Shown here in pieces: positions 8,232 to 16,325 of a DNA stretch of 42,860 bases. The DNA is taken from NCBI GenBank assembly GCA_965658375.1, contig CBFHSD010000015.1, positions 1 to 42,860 of the forward strand, in the 5' to 3' direction. The notes under the pieces were generated by a model. The model saw only the letters and a list, made by a program, of their open reading frames with translations, was not told the origin of the DNA and made no database searches. Numbering within the stretch: position 1 is the stretch's first letter; each line of letters begins with the position of its first letter. Origin of the DNA: CBFHSD01 sp965658375. Lineage in GTDB: Bacteria; Bacteroidota; Bacteroidia; Flavobacteriales_G; Salibacteraceae. The position numbers were made by a program, and so were the translations under genes.

Positions 8232-10793
8232 ATGGCAGTAGAAAAGCAAACAGTCAGCACCGATAATTTAGAGAACACCTACACATACAAAGAAGTATAC
8301 GAGTCTAGTCTTGAATACTTTAGTGGAGACGAATTGGCGGCAACATCTTGGATGAACAAGTATGCTGTTAAAGATAAAATAGGCAATTTTATTGAGCTTA
8401 ACCCGCATGACATGCATGTGCGAATGGCTAAAGAATTCGCTCGCATTGAAGAAAAATATGAGGCTAATAACGGAGATCTTTTTGCCAGTTCTCTTTCAGA
8501 ATACGGAACCAAAAGACAGCCCCTAACTTTTGATAGAATCTTGAGCTACTTTGAGCAATTCAAAGCCATTATTCCGCAAGGAAGTGTAATGGCAGCTCTT
8601 GGAAACAATCACATGATTGCTTCGCTCTCTAATTGCGTAGTCATGCCCTCTCCTTTTGACTCTTATGGAGGTATTTTGCAAACAGATCAGCAGCTTGCAC
8701 AACTGTTCAAAAGAAGATGCGGAGTTGGGATTGATCTCTCTTCGTTGAGACCAAGCGGTCAAGATGTAAGCAATGCCGCGGGAACAACGTCAGGTGCAGT
8801 ATCTTTTATGGAGCGTTATTCCAATACCACTCGCGAGGTGGCTCAAAATGGGAGAAGAGGCGCATTGATGCTCACAATGGACATTGCCCATCCTGACGTA
8901 GAGCAATTCATTACCATTAAGCAAGACCTCTCTAAGGTAACAGGAGCAAACATATCTGTGCGCTTGAGTGACGAATTCATGAAAGCTGTTGACAACAACG
9001 AAGAATACACGCACAAATGGCCTATTGATAGCGCCAATCCAAGTGTTACCAAAACGGTTAATGCAAAAGATTTATGGGAAACCATCATTCAATGTGCCCA
9101 TACATCAGCAGAACCAGGCCTGATTTTTTGGGATCGACAACATTGGTATTCCACATCTTCGGTTTACCCGGGCTATGAAAACTTAAGTACCAACCCATGT
9201 TCAGAGATCGCCATGCAAGGTGGTGACAGCTGCAGACTCATTGCATTAAATCTCTTCAACTTTGTAGAAAACCCATTCACTCCAGAAGCTAAATTCAATT
9301 TTGAAGGTTTCTATGAAGCAACCTATGAGGGGCAGCGATTAAATGATGATTTGGTAGATTTAGAATTGGAAGCGATAGACCGTATTTTAAGGAAAGTACA
9401 AAAAGATCCAGAGCCATCTGAAATTAAGAGCAATGAAATTGAAACGTGGAAACTGCTTTCAGAAACAGGTAGAAAAGGCCGCAGAACGGGATTAGGATTC
9501 ACTGCTTTGGCTGATGCCATTGCCGCTTTGAATATCAAATTTGACTCTGACGAATCTATCTCTGTCATCAACGAGATAATGCGCACCAAATGTAAGGCAG
9601 AGTTCGATAGCTCCATTGACATGAGCATCACAAGAGGTTCTTTTGAAGGGTTTAACCCAGAAATTGAATCCAACAGTGAATTTGTAGAAATGCTTAAAAC
9701 TGAATTTCCAGAACTGCACAAGCGTATGATGGAAAACGGAAGAAGAAACATTTCTTTAAGCACCGTTGCTCCAACCGGTACATTGAGCCTTTTGGCTCAA
9801 ACATCCTCAGGTATAGAACCTGTTTTTTTAACAAGCTACAAACGCAGAAGAAAAATTAGCGGGAACACAGATCCAGAAAAAGTAAGTTTTGTTGATGAAT
9901 TAGGAGATGCATGGGAAGAGTTTACTGTTTACCACAAAAACCTAAAAGAGTGGATGGAAATCACTGGTGAAACAGATGAATCTAAAAGCCCGTATGCAGG
10001 ATCAACAGCACCAGAGATTGATTGGTTGAAACGTGTAGAAATTCAAAGTCTGGTTCAGAAATATACCACACACTCAATCAGTTCTACCATCAACCTTCCA
10101 GAAGATGTGGCAATGCAAAAAGTTGGCGATATCTATTTGGAATCTTGGAAACAAGGACTCAAAGGAATAACAGTTTACAGAGACGGTTCTAGAAGTGGAG
10201 TTTTGGTTTCTACAGAAGAAAAACCAAAAGAAGAAGCTACATCAATGAACACCGCTCCTACTCGCCCTGAGGTATTGGATGCTAAAGTCATTCGATTTAA
10301 AAATGAAAACGAAGATTGGCTTGCAGTTGTTGGTTTATTGAATGACAGACCCTATGAGATTTTTACCGGTAAAGCAGAAGATGCATTTGCACTTCCTCAG
10401 TATGTTTCTCAAGGCTGGATTATAAAAAATGCCGAAGAAGAAAATACGAGATATGATTTTAGATACAAAGACTCAGCAGGGTTCAAAGTAACAATTGAAG
10501 GCTTAAGCAGATCGTTTAACAAAGAGTTTTGGAATTATGCAAAGCTTATTTCTGGTGTACTGCGCCATGGCATGCCTCTACCTTATGTAGTTGACATGAT
10601 CAGTAACTTACACTTGGATAAAGATTACATTAACACCTGGACCAACGGTGTTGCAAGAGCCTTAAAAAGCTTTATTAAAGATGGAACGCAGGCTGTAGAC
10701 AAAACCTGCTCTAGCTGCGGAGATCAAGAAGGATTGATCTACGAAGAAGGTTGTTTAAAATGCAAAAGTTGCGGCTACACAAAATGCGGTTAA
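8232..10793 (+). CDS. nrdJ: Adenosylcobalamin-dependent class II ribonucleotide reductase (853 aa)
   Basis: Reduces ribonucleotides to deoxyribonucleotides with a B12-generated thiyl radical, independent of oxygen. The Cys set is complete: redox pair C135 (LSNCVV) and C334 (GDSCRLIALN), radical Cys C323 and E325 in NPCSEI, and N321; the spacing fits the Thermotoga-type enzyme. VAPTGTLSLLAQTSSGIEP and KQGLKGITVYRDGSR are further family blocks. After the barrel comes a TSCPD domain (about 685-800) and a C-terminal zinc-ribbon-like tail with CSSCG, CLKCKSCG and a final KCG that can re-reduce the active site. No ATP-cone is evident at the N-terminus. It stands alone, without nrdAB or an obvious B12 riboswitch in the 160-base upstream gap. 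Confidence 0.95.
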   Translation: MAVEKQTVSTDNLENTYTYKEVYESSLEYFSGDELAATSWMNKYAVKDKIGNFIELNPHDMHVRMAKEFARIEEKYEANNGDLFASSLSEYGTKRQPLTFDRILSYFEQFKAIIPQGSVMAALGNNHMIASLSNCVVMPSPFDSYGGILQTDQQLAQLFKRRCGVGIDLSSLRPSGQDVSNAAGTTSGAVSFMERYSNTTREVAQNGRRGALMLTMDIAHPDVEQFITIKQDLSKVTGANISVRLSDEFMKAVDNNEEYTHKWPIDSANPSVTKTVNAKDLWETIIQCAHTSAEPGLIFWDRQHWYSTSSVYPGYENLSTNPCSEIAMQGGDSCRLIALNLFNFVENPFTPEAKFNFEGFYEATYEGQRLNDDLVDLELEAIDRILRKVQKDPEPSEIKSNEIETWKLLSETGRKGRRTGLGFTALADAIAALNIKFDSDESISVINEIMRTKCKAEFDSSIDMSITRGSFEGFNPEIESNSEFVEMLKTEFPELHKRMMENGRRNISLSTVAPTGTLSLLAQTSSGIEPVFLTSYKRRRKISGNTDPEKVSFVDELGDAWEEFTVYHKNLKEWMEITGETDESKSPYAGSTAPEIDWLKRVEIQSLVQKYTTHSISSTINLPEDVAMQKVGDIYLESWKQGLKGITVYRDGSRSGVLVSTEEKPKEEATSMNTAPTRPEVLDAKVIRFKNENEDWLAVVGLLNDRPYEIFTGKAEDAFALPQYVSQGWIIKNAEEENTRYDFRYKDSAGFKVTIEGLSRSFNKEFWNYAKLISGVLRHGMPLPYVVDMISNLHLDKDYINTWTNGVARALKSFIKDGTQAVDKTCSSCGDQEGLIYEEGCLKCKSCGYTKCG

Positions 10794-10815
10794 CCCTCAG
10801 TATAAATGACTTACA

Positions 10816-10846
10816 AAATGCTCGATATTTATCGGGCATTTTTTTT
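10816..10846 (+). terminator. Rho-independent terminator of nrdJ
   Basis: An 11-bp stem AAATGCTCGAT/ATCGGGCATTT (one G-U pair) with an ATTT loop is followed by a run of eight T, about 25 bases after the nrdJ stop. Confidence 0.85.
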
Positions 10847-10905
10847 GCCTTAACGCATACTAAAACGAAACCTATTTCGTTACACCTTCAACCAAATCGT
10901 TCGTT

Positions 10906-10974
10906 ATGCTAAAAAAAGGAATTGCCCTTGTAGTGCTTGTTTTCACTTGTGTAGCCCTGCACTATTTACTTTAA
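10906..10974 (+). CDS. Possible 22-aa hydrophobic small protein
   Basis: A short frame MLKKGIALVVLVFTCVALHY (then LL) lies in the gap between the nrdJ terminator and the convergent amidotransferase gene, overlapping the latter's stop by nine bases. Two lysines followed by a hydrophobic stretch of membrane-spanning length is the usual look of a single-pass membrane microprotein. There is no ribosome binding site or exact promoter box, and such frames occur by chance in AT-rich DNA, so this is only a candidate. Confidence 0.25.
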   Translation: MLKKGIALVVLVFTCVALHYLL

Positions 10975-11541
10975 ATCGTTCAGATAATTGATCCAATTCA
11001 AAATCATTGCTTTCCCGTGTTGAGTAAGCACACTTTCTGGATGAAATTGAACAGCTGAAATAGGTAAATCACAATGCTCAATAGCCATAGTAATTCCATT
11101 AAAAACGGCTGTTTCTTTCAATACAACAGGTAGAAGATTTGCAGAGGTTCCCCACGAATGGTACAAACCTACCTCCTCTTCTTTTCGCAAGCCTTTAAAT
11201 AAATGTGATTCTGTATTCATTTGAGCAATAACCATCTGCCCGTGTCTTACCTCATTCATTTGTGTCAGGCTCCCGCCAAAATGCTCAACAATCGCTTGCA
11301 AACCGAGACAAATGCCTAAGATGGGCTTAGAATGAGCGTATTCATCTATAACCCTCATCAAGCTTCCCGACTCTCTTGGAAGTCCTGGGCCAGGAGATAA
11401 AACCAAAGCATCAAAATTTTCTAATTGGTTTAATTCAAACCGATCATTCCGAAATACCTCAATGCTATCTACATAAGGTTCAACGTAATGAACCAGGTTG
11501 TATGTAAAGGAATCGTAATTATCTATGAGGCCAATTTTCAT
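10966..11541 (-). CDS. Anthranilate/aminodeoxychorismate synthase component II (class I glutamine amidotransferase, 191 aa)
   Basis: Supplies ammonia from glutamine to a chorismate-using partner (TrpE or PabB). The class I amidotransferase triad is intact: nucleophile C78 in GICLGLQAI, and H167/E169 in QFHPESVLT. LSPGPGLP forms the oxyanion region, and the N-terminal LIDNYDSFTYNLVHY is diagnostic of the TrpG/PabA group. No trpE, pabB or other tryptophan or folate gene is adjacent, so the choice between TrpG and PabA, or a shared subunit, cannot be made here. It is divergent from ridA with a 58-base intergenic region. Confidence 0.9.
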   Translation of the reverse strand: MKIGLIDNYDSFTYNLVHYVEPYVDSIEVFRNDRFELNQLENFDALVLSPGPGLPRESGSLMRVIDEYAHSKPILGICLGLQAIVEHFGGSLTQMNEVRHGQMVIAQMNTESHLFKGLRKEEEVGLYHSWGTSANLLPVVLKETAVFNGITMAIEHCDLPISAVQFHPESVLTQHGKAMILNWINYLNDLK

Positions 11542-11599
11542 ACTTTCTTAAGAAACTTATCTTGCACGATATTAAGTGAACGCACTAAAACACACACGC

Positions 11600-11983
11600 A
11601 TGAAAGAGATTATTTATACTTCCGATGCGCCAGCTCCAATTGGACCTTATAGCCAGGCGGTAAAAGTTGGCAATACACTTTATGTAAGCGGGCAAATAGC
11701 CATAGACCCAGAAAGTGGAGAACTTAAAATAAGCTCTATCAAAGAAGAAACAGAACAAGTAATGGCCAATATGCAAGCCATTCTAGCTGCAGCCAATATC
11801 ACTTTCAGTCAAGTTGTAAAATGCGGGATTTTTCTTAAACGCATGAGTGATTTTAATGAAGTGAATGAAATTTACGCCACCTACTTCCCTTCTCAAGCTC
11901 CTGCCCGAGAAACTGTTGAAGTAAGTCAACTACCAAAAAATGTGAATCTAGAAATTAGCTGTATTGCAGTGCTTGATAGCTAA
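11600..11983 (+). CDS. ridA: RidA family enamine/imine deaminase (127 aa)
   Basis: Hydrolyses reactive 2-aminoacrylate and related enamines made by PLP enzymes, in the cytoplasm. The start ATG at 11600 gives the standard N-terminus MKEIIYTSDAPAPIGPYSQA; an in-frame upstream start at 11576 would add eight residues that do not fit the family. Signature positions are GQIAIDPESGEL, the conserved Arg in SQAPARETVEV, and the terminal NLEISCIAV. Length is exactly that expected. It is followed by mtaB after 37 bases. Confidence 0.93.
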   Translation: MKEIIYTSDAPAPIGPYSQAVKVGNTLYVSGQIAIDPESGELKISSIKEETEQVMANMQAILAAANITFSQVVKCGIFLKRMSDFNEVNEIYATYFPSQAPARETVEVSQLPKNVNLEISCIAVLDS

Positions 11984-12003
11984 CATAGGTCTATGAATTC
12001 CAT

Positions 12004-12011
12004 TAATTTTG
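12004..12011 (+). promoter_or_regulatory. Bacteroidota -7 promoter box TAATTTTG before mtaB
   Basis: Exact TAnnTTTG match ending nine bases before the ATG at 12021. If used, transcription would begin only a few bases before the start codon, giving a very short leader. No TTG at the expected upstream spacing. Confidence 0.4.
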
Positions 12012-12020
12012 CCAACTATT

Positions 12021-13340
12021 ATGAATCAGTACAAAACAGTTGGTTTTCACACATTAGGCTGTAAACTCAATTTTGCAGAAACATCTACTGTAGCGCGTAA
12101 TCTCGTAAGCAATGGCTATGGTCGTGTAGACTTTTCAGAAACAGCAGACGTTTATGTGATTAATACCTGTTCCGTTACCAACAATGCGGATAAAGAGTGT
12201 AGATCTATTGTGCGTAAAGCAAAGCGTCAGAACCCTGATTCAAAGGTGATAGTGATTGGCTGTTATGCACAACTTAAACCTCAAGAAATTTCTGAAATAC
12301 CCGGTGTAACCTTGGTCCTTGGCGCCAATGAAAAATTTAATGTTGCTAAGCATCTGGATAAACTAGACGAGGCTGATTCTAACCAGTTCATAGCTGGAAA
12401 AATTGGTCAGGTGAGAGAGTTCTTTCCTTCTTACTCTCAAGGAGATAGAACACGAACGTTTTTCAAAATCCAGGACGGATGCGATTATTTCTGTTCTTTT
12501 TGTACCATTCCTTTGGCAAGAGGACGAAGCAGATCCAATGACATTGCTACTACCCTGAATGCTGCCAAAGAACTGGAAGAAAAGAATATTCAAGAAGTAG
12601 TTCTTACAGGCGTAAATACAGGTGATTTTGGTTCGGGAACCCACGAGAATTTCTTTCAGCTGATTCAAGAACTTGACCAACTGTCTATTCCACGTTGGAG
12701 AATCTCCAGCATAGAACCAAATTTATTGCATGAAGAGATCATCGACTTTGTAGCTGACTCTGAACATTTTGCTCCACATTTTCATATTCCATTACAAAGT
12801 GGAAGTGATGTGCTTTTAGAAAGTATGAAAAGAAAGTACAACACGGCACTGTATCGCAGCAGAATAGAGCACATTAAAGAAAAAATGCCCCACGCTTGTA
12901 TTGGGGTTGATGTGATTGTTGGGTATCCAGGTGAAAGTGATGAAGAATTCGAAAAAACCGTACTGTTTTTAAATGATCTAGATGTGAGCTATTTACATGT
13001 ATTCACCTACTCGGAGCGACCCAACACTGTGGCGCTGAAGAGAGAACATGTAGTTCCAAAAGAATTGAGATCAGAACGCAATAAAAGGCTCCGCATTTTA
13101 AGCGAAAAAAAGAAAAGAGCCTTTTACCAAAGTCAACTCGGTTTAGAGAAAAAGGTACTGTGGGAAGAGCAGAATCACAGTGATTGGATGTATGGATTCA
13201 CTGAAAACTATGTCAAATTAAAAGCACCTTACAATACAACCCTTGTCAATCAATTTCAACCAGTTTCTTTAGACACTATTGATGGCGATGGCATTGTAAA
13301 CGCTTCACTCTTAAAAACCCAAGACCTTGAATCTAGTTGA
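12021..13340 (+). CDS. mtaB: tRNA (N6-threonylcarbamoyladenosine-37) methylthiotransferase MtaB-type (439 aa)
   Basis: Radical-SAM methylthiotransferase expected to convert t6A37 to ms2t6A37 in ANN-decoding tRNAs. From the ATG at 12021 the UPF0004 N-terminal domain has the three cluster cysteines C14 (TLGCKLNFAE), C50 (NTCSVTN) and C81 (IGCYAQ); the radical SAM motif C154-x3-C158-x2-C161 lies in GCDYFCSFC; a C-terminal TRAM-like region follows. HTLGCKLNFAE with K after the Cys is the MtaB-type rather than the MiaB (CQMN) or RimO form. A TTG in frame at 12009 lies inside a likely promoter box, so the ATG is chosen. Its last 14 bases overlap the next gene. Confidence 0.9.
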   Translation: MNQYKTVGFHTLGCKLNFAETSTVARNLVSNGYGRVDFSETADVYVINTCSVTNNADKECRSIVRKAKRQNPDSKVIVIGCYAQLKPQEISEIPGVTLVLGANEKFNVAKHLDKLDEADSNQFIAGKIGQVREFFPSYSQGDRTRTFFKIQDGCDYFCSFCTIPLARGRSRSNDIATTLNAAKELEEKNIQEVVLTGVNTGDFGSGTHENFFQLIQELDQLSIPRWRISSIEPNLLHEEIIDFVADSEHFAPHFHIPLQSGSDVLLESMKRKYNTALYRSRIEHIKEKMPHACIGVDVIVGYPGESDEEFEKTVLFLNDLDVSYLHVFTYSERPNTVALKREHVVPKELRSERNKRLRILSEKKKRAFYQSQLGLEKKVLWEEQNHSDWMYGFTENYVKLKAPYNTTLVNQFQPVSLDTIDGDGIVNASLLKTQDLESS

Positions 13341-14115
13341 CATTGAAGAAAAAGTTTGCGCACTTACACTGGAAACCGGTAGGTTTATTCAGGAGCAAAA
13401 GACAAAACTTAAAGCCTTTACTGTAGAAGAGAAAAGCTTTAATAACCTTGTAACCAACGTAGATAAAGAAAGTGAACTACGCCTTGTAAAAGGACTATCG
13501 GACATTATTCCGGATTCTGGTTTTATAGCCGAAGAGGGTTCTGGAACACAAAACAATCACAATTACCAATGGGTTATTGACCCCATTGATGGAACCACCA
13601 ATTTTATTCATGGTCTCCCCTGCTTCAGTATTAGTATTGCGCTAAGACACAAAGGGAAATGCGTGCTAGGTGTAGTATACGAAATCAATCAAAACGAACT
13701 TTTTCATACTTCTCTAGGCAGGCCAGCTTTTTTAAATGGCTCAGAGATTCAAGTCTCGCAACAACCAAGCTTATCAAGTAGCCTATTGGCCACAGGATTC
13801 CCTTATGATGATTTCTCGCGTTTTGATGGCTACTTGGAGGTATTCACCGCACTGGCTAAAACAACAAGGGGCTTGAGAAGAATGGGCTCCGCAGCGGTAG
13901 ATCTGGCTTATGTAGCTTGTGGAAGATTCGAAGGCTATTTTGAATATGCACTACATCCATGGGATGTGAGCGCTGGAGCCTTTTTGGTTCAACAAGCTGG
14001 AGGTAAGGTTACTTCTTTTAGTGGAGACGACAGCTATGATACTGGAAAAGAGATTCTTGCTACAAACAAACATGTTCATCCAGAGCTTCTCACACTCATG
14101 AAGAAGCATTTTTAA
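13327..14115 (+). CDS. Inositol monophosphatase family protein (262 aa)
   Basis: Mg2+-dependent phosphatase fold. The metal-binding motifs are E69-E70 (GFIAEEGSG), D85-P-I-D88-G (WVIDPIDGTTNF) and the C-terminal HPWDVSAGAFLVQQAGG. In bacteria lacking inositol lipids these proteins (SuhB/CysQ relatives) may act on inositol phosphate, other sugar phosphates or PAP; the substrate cannot be read from sequence. The start used is a TTG at 13327, which gives the normal N-terminus (MNLVDIEEKVCALTLETGRF); there is no nearby in-frame ATG. That start overlaps the mtaB stop by 14 bases, suggesting co-translation. Confidence 0.88.
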   Translation: MNLVDIEEKVCALTLETGRFIQEQKTKLKAFTVEEKSFNNLVTNVDKESELRLVKGLSDIIPDSGFIAEEGSGTQNNHNYQWVIDPIDGTTNFIHGLPCFSISIALRHKGKCVLGVVYEINQNELFHTSLGRPAFLNGSEIQVSQQPSLSSSLLATGFPYDDFSRFDGYLEVFTALAKTTRGLRRMGSAAVDLAYVACGRFEGYFEYALHPWDVSAGAFLVQQAGGKVTSFSGDDSYDTGKEILATNKHVHPELLTLMKKHF

Positions 14116-14169
14116 AATCTCAGTTCATTCTTTCAGTGGTATCGGTTAAATTCGTTGAAAATGCATTTA

Positions 14170-15504
14170 ATGAAACAATTCAAGCTACTGTACGCTTTTC
14201 TCATCTTGTTCTTATCCTTTACCACATTAAAGGCAAGTGATACAACACATGTTTACGTAGTAGAAATCAAAGATCAAATAGCAGCCCCAAGTTGGCGAAC
14301 CTTGCAAGAGGCCATTGCTGAATTTAAGCAGCTGAATGCAGATATTTTCTTCGTTGATCTAGATACTTACGGTGGCCAGGTAGATATGGCTGATTCAATG
14401 CGCACTGCTCTTTTAAGAATGACGAAACCTGTTTTTGTTTTGATCAATAACAATGCGGCATCAGCTGGAGCTTTAATCTCAATAGCTTGCGATAGCATCT
14501 ACATGCATCCAGGCTCTACTATTGGCGCTGCAACAGTGGTGAATCAAGAAGGACAAGCGGTTCCCGATAAGTACCAAAGTTACATGCGCAGTAAAATGAG
14601 AGCTACTGCAGAAGAAACTGGAAGAAATCCAGATATCTCTGAAGCTATGGTAGACCCAGATAAAGTTGTTGAGGGCATTAGTGATTCAGGTAAAGTACTC
14701 ACCTTTACGACTTCTGAGGCCATTCTAAACGGTTATTGTCAAGCTGAAGTCACTTCTATTCAAGAAGCCTTGATACAGGCGGGTATAACCAACTACATTG
14801 AAACAAGGTACATACCCTCTACCGCTGATAAAATGATTGCTTGGCTCATTAACCCTGCGGTCAGTGGAATTATCATTTTGGTAATAATTGGAGGACTCTA
14901 TTTTGAAATGCAGTCTCCGGGAATTGGGTTCCCTCTTGCCGCCAGCATTTCTGCTGCAATTCTGTTTTTTGCCCCTTATTACTTAGAGGGCTTGGCAGCC
15001 AATTGGGAAATTGCCCTTTTTATTGTTGGCTTGCTTTTATTGGCAGTTGAAGTTTTTGCTTTACCAGGATTTGGAATTGCGGGAGCCGGAGGATTTGTAT
15101 TGATGTCGGCTGCATTAATTACAAGTATGCTTGAAAATGATGGTTTAGACTTTTCTTTTGTTGGAATGGACAAAATATTGCTTTCAACGTCTGTTGTTGT
15201 GGTAGCTATGGCCATAGGAGTATTTGTAGTGTTATTTAGTGCAGCTAAAATTTTAAACTCGGGAATGGGGCAAAACATAGTATTGAATGAAACACTCGAG
15301 AATCAAAAAACGAGAAAGACTTACGAGTCATTAAATCTACTAGAAGGGATTGCAAACACAGATTTAAGACCTTCTGGAAAGATAAGCATTGACGCTACTA
15401 TTTATGATGGTTTAGCGAAGAATGGGTACATAGAAAAAGGGTCTCGGATAAAGGTTGTTGCTGAGGAATCTGGTAAATACATAGTAGAAGAAATTGAAGC
15501 ATAA
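14170..15504 (+). CDS. nfeD: NfeD family membrane-bound ClpP-class serine protease (444 aa)
   Basis: Long-form NfeD protein. From the ATG at 14170 it starts with a signal peptide MKQFKLLYAFLILFLSFTTL; an ATG three codons upstream (14161) is possible. The ClpP-like protease domain (about 25-230) has the Ser nucleophile S98 in NNAASAGALIS and a candidate catalytic Lys in VPDKYQSYMR, plus HPGSTIGAATVV. Several membrane helices follow (about 230-365, beginning SGIIILVIIGGLYFEM), then a C-terminal OB-fold (about 370-444, LRPSGKISIDATIYDG). NfeD proteins usually pair with a flotillin/stomatin (SPFH) protein; none is adjacent here. A strong terminator starts at the stop codon. Confidence 0.9.
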   Translation: MKQFKLLYAFLILFLSFTTLKASDTTHVYVVEIKDQIAAPSWRTLQEAIAEFKQLNADIFFVDLDTYGGQVDMADSMRTALLRMTKPVFVLINNNAASAGALISIACDSIYMHPGSTIGAATVVNQEGQAVPDKYQSYMRSKMRATAEETGRNPDISEAMVDPDKVVEGISDSGKVLTFTTSEAILNGYCQAEVTSIQEALIQAGITNYIETRYIPSTADKMIAWLINPAVSGIIILVIIGGLYFEMQSPGIGFPLAASISAAILFFAPYYLEGLAANWEIALFIVGLLLLAVEVFALPGFGIAGAGGFVLMSAALITSMLENDGLDFSFVGMDKILLSTSVVVVAMAIGVFVVLFSAAKILNSGMGQNIVLNETLENQKTRKTYESLNLLEGIANTDLRPSGKISIDATIYDGLAKNGYIEKGSRIKVVAEESGKYIVEEIEA

Positions 15505-15538
15505 AAAAGGGAGGCTTCAAATAGAGACCTCCCTTTTT
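15504..15538 (+). terminator. Rho-independent terminator of nfeD (possibly bidirectional)
   Basis: An 11-bp perfect stem AAAAAGGGAGG/CCTCCCTTTTT with a 13-base loop, beginning on the last base of the nfeD stop codon. The A and T runs on both sides would allow it to work from either strand. Confidence 0.88.
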
Positions 15539-15542
15539 ATTC

Positions 15543-15701
15543 TTAATCGTATTTCCGGTAATTCAAGTTCTCATCCAAACCTTTAAATACGAGTTCTTCT
15601 ATTTCTTTATGACTAAGTTTTGGCCAAAACATTTCAAGTTCTTTGCTACAAAACTCTAATACTTTTAGCTTATGAGCTATGACTAGGGTCAGCGAAAATG
15701 G
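15543..15701 (-). pseudogene. Possible 3' remnant of an unidentified gene
   Basis: On the minus strand a 52-codon open stretch runs from just after a TGA (15702-15704) to a TAA (15543-15545). It reads like coding sequence (for example LVIAHKLKVLEFC and MFWPKLSHKEIEELVFKGLD) but has no ATG near its beginning; the first ATG is at EMFWPKL. It lies downstream of the DUF6702-like gene on the same strand. It may be a degraded gene end; the family is not recognised. Nothing else is seen in 15541-15729. Confidence 0.3.
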
Positions 15702-15729
15702 TCATGAGAATGTCACTTAAATTGAGCGT

Positions 15730-16248
15730 TTAATCCTCAGGACATTCAAGATTCTTGTTCACTACTTTAGATTGGGCATTGCAAATTAGGTCATGTTTAC
15801 AATCTTTCATTTGCACATAATGCACATTTACTTGCCCCTTGATATAATCCATAAATGAGGTATTCTCAATTTTGATTTCTTTTGGAATTAGACTATTCGA
15901 CATGGTGAAATGAAGGTATTGGTCATCCATATCACCTTCTCTACCAATAAATTGAAATTCTGAGGGGTTTTGGTTCACCCAAACAAAAAAGCTTTTTTCT
16001 AAATACACTGCGCTTAAACTATCTACTACCCATTGCCTTTCTTCCTTGGCTCCCACGTTAAGAACGCCCTGGCTAAACCTTTTTCTCAGCACCAATTCTA
16101 AATCCTCTGAGTGGATTTGCATGGTACATTCAAACCTTTTCAAATGCGAATTGAATACCATTTCAGTAATGGCTACATGGTTTGGATGAGGCACAAAAGC
16201 AATTCCTACTATGAGTAAAGAGAATAAGGCAAGTAACTTCATTTTCAT
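15730..16248 (-). CDS. Exported DUF6702-like protein (172 aa)
   Basis: Function unknown. The sequence HPNHVAITEMVFNSHLKRFE followed by TMQIHSEDLELVL matches the pattern of DUF6702-type Bacteroidota proteins ('H-x-x-SVTEI-x-YN-x-x-x-x-x-EV-x-x-x-x-FxDDLE'). The start at 16248 (or the ATG at 16242) gives a signal peptide MKMKLLALFSLLIVGIAF; the earlier in-frame ATG at 16287 lies upstream of a full promoter (16253-16282) and is rejected. Two Cys pairs near the C-terminus (KDCKHDLIC and LECPED) may form disulfides in the periplasm. It is divergent from feoB. Confidence 0.75.
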   Translation of the reverse strand: MKMKLLALFSLLIVGIAFVPHPNHVAITEMVFNSHLKRFECTMQIHSEDLELVLRKRFSQGVLNVGAKEERQWVVDSLSAVYLEKSFFVWVNQNPSEFQFIGREGDMDDQYLHFTMSNSLIPKEIKIENTSFMDYIKGQVNVHYVQMKDCKHDLICNAQSKVVNKNLECPED

Positions 16249-16252
16249 AAGC

Positions 16253-16282
16253 CAAAAATACATTGCTTTAGGTATTGGACAA
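16253..16282 (-). promoter_or_regulatory. Full Bacteroidota-type promoter (TTG-N19-TATTTTTG)
   Basis: On the minus strand a TTG (16280-16282) is followed after 19 bases by TATTTTTG (16253-16260), an exact TAnnTTTG. Transcription would begin at about 16246-16249, almost on the start codon of the DUF6702-like gene, giving a leaderless or near-leaderless transcript. Confidence 0.6.
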
Positions 16283-16325
16283 TTCATAGTAGAGGTTCAC
16301 CTTTGCTCGCTTGTTTATTTAGTCT

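Noticed and set aside
9323..9763. 146-codon minus-strand frame
   Set aside because: Antisense shadow of the class II ribonucleotide reductase, whose catalytic motifs continue through this region; the reverse translation has no recognisable features.
14979..15278. 99-codon minus-strand frame
   Set aside because: Antisense to the membrane helices of NfeD.
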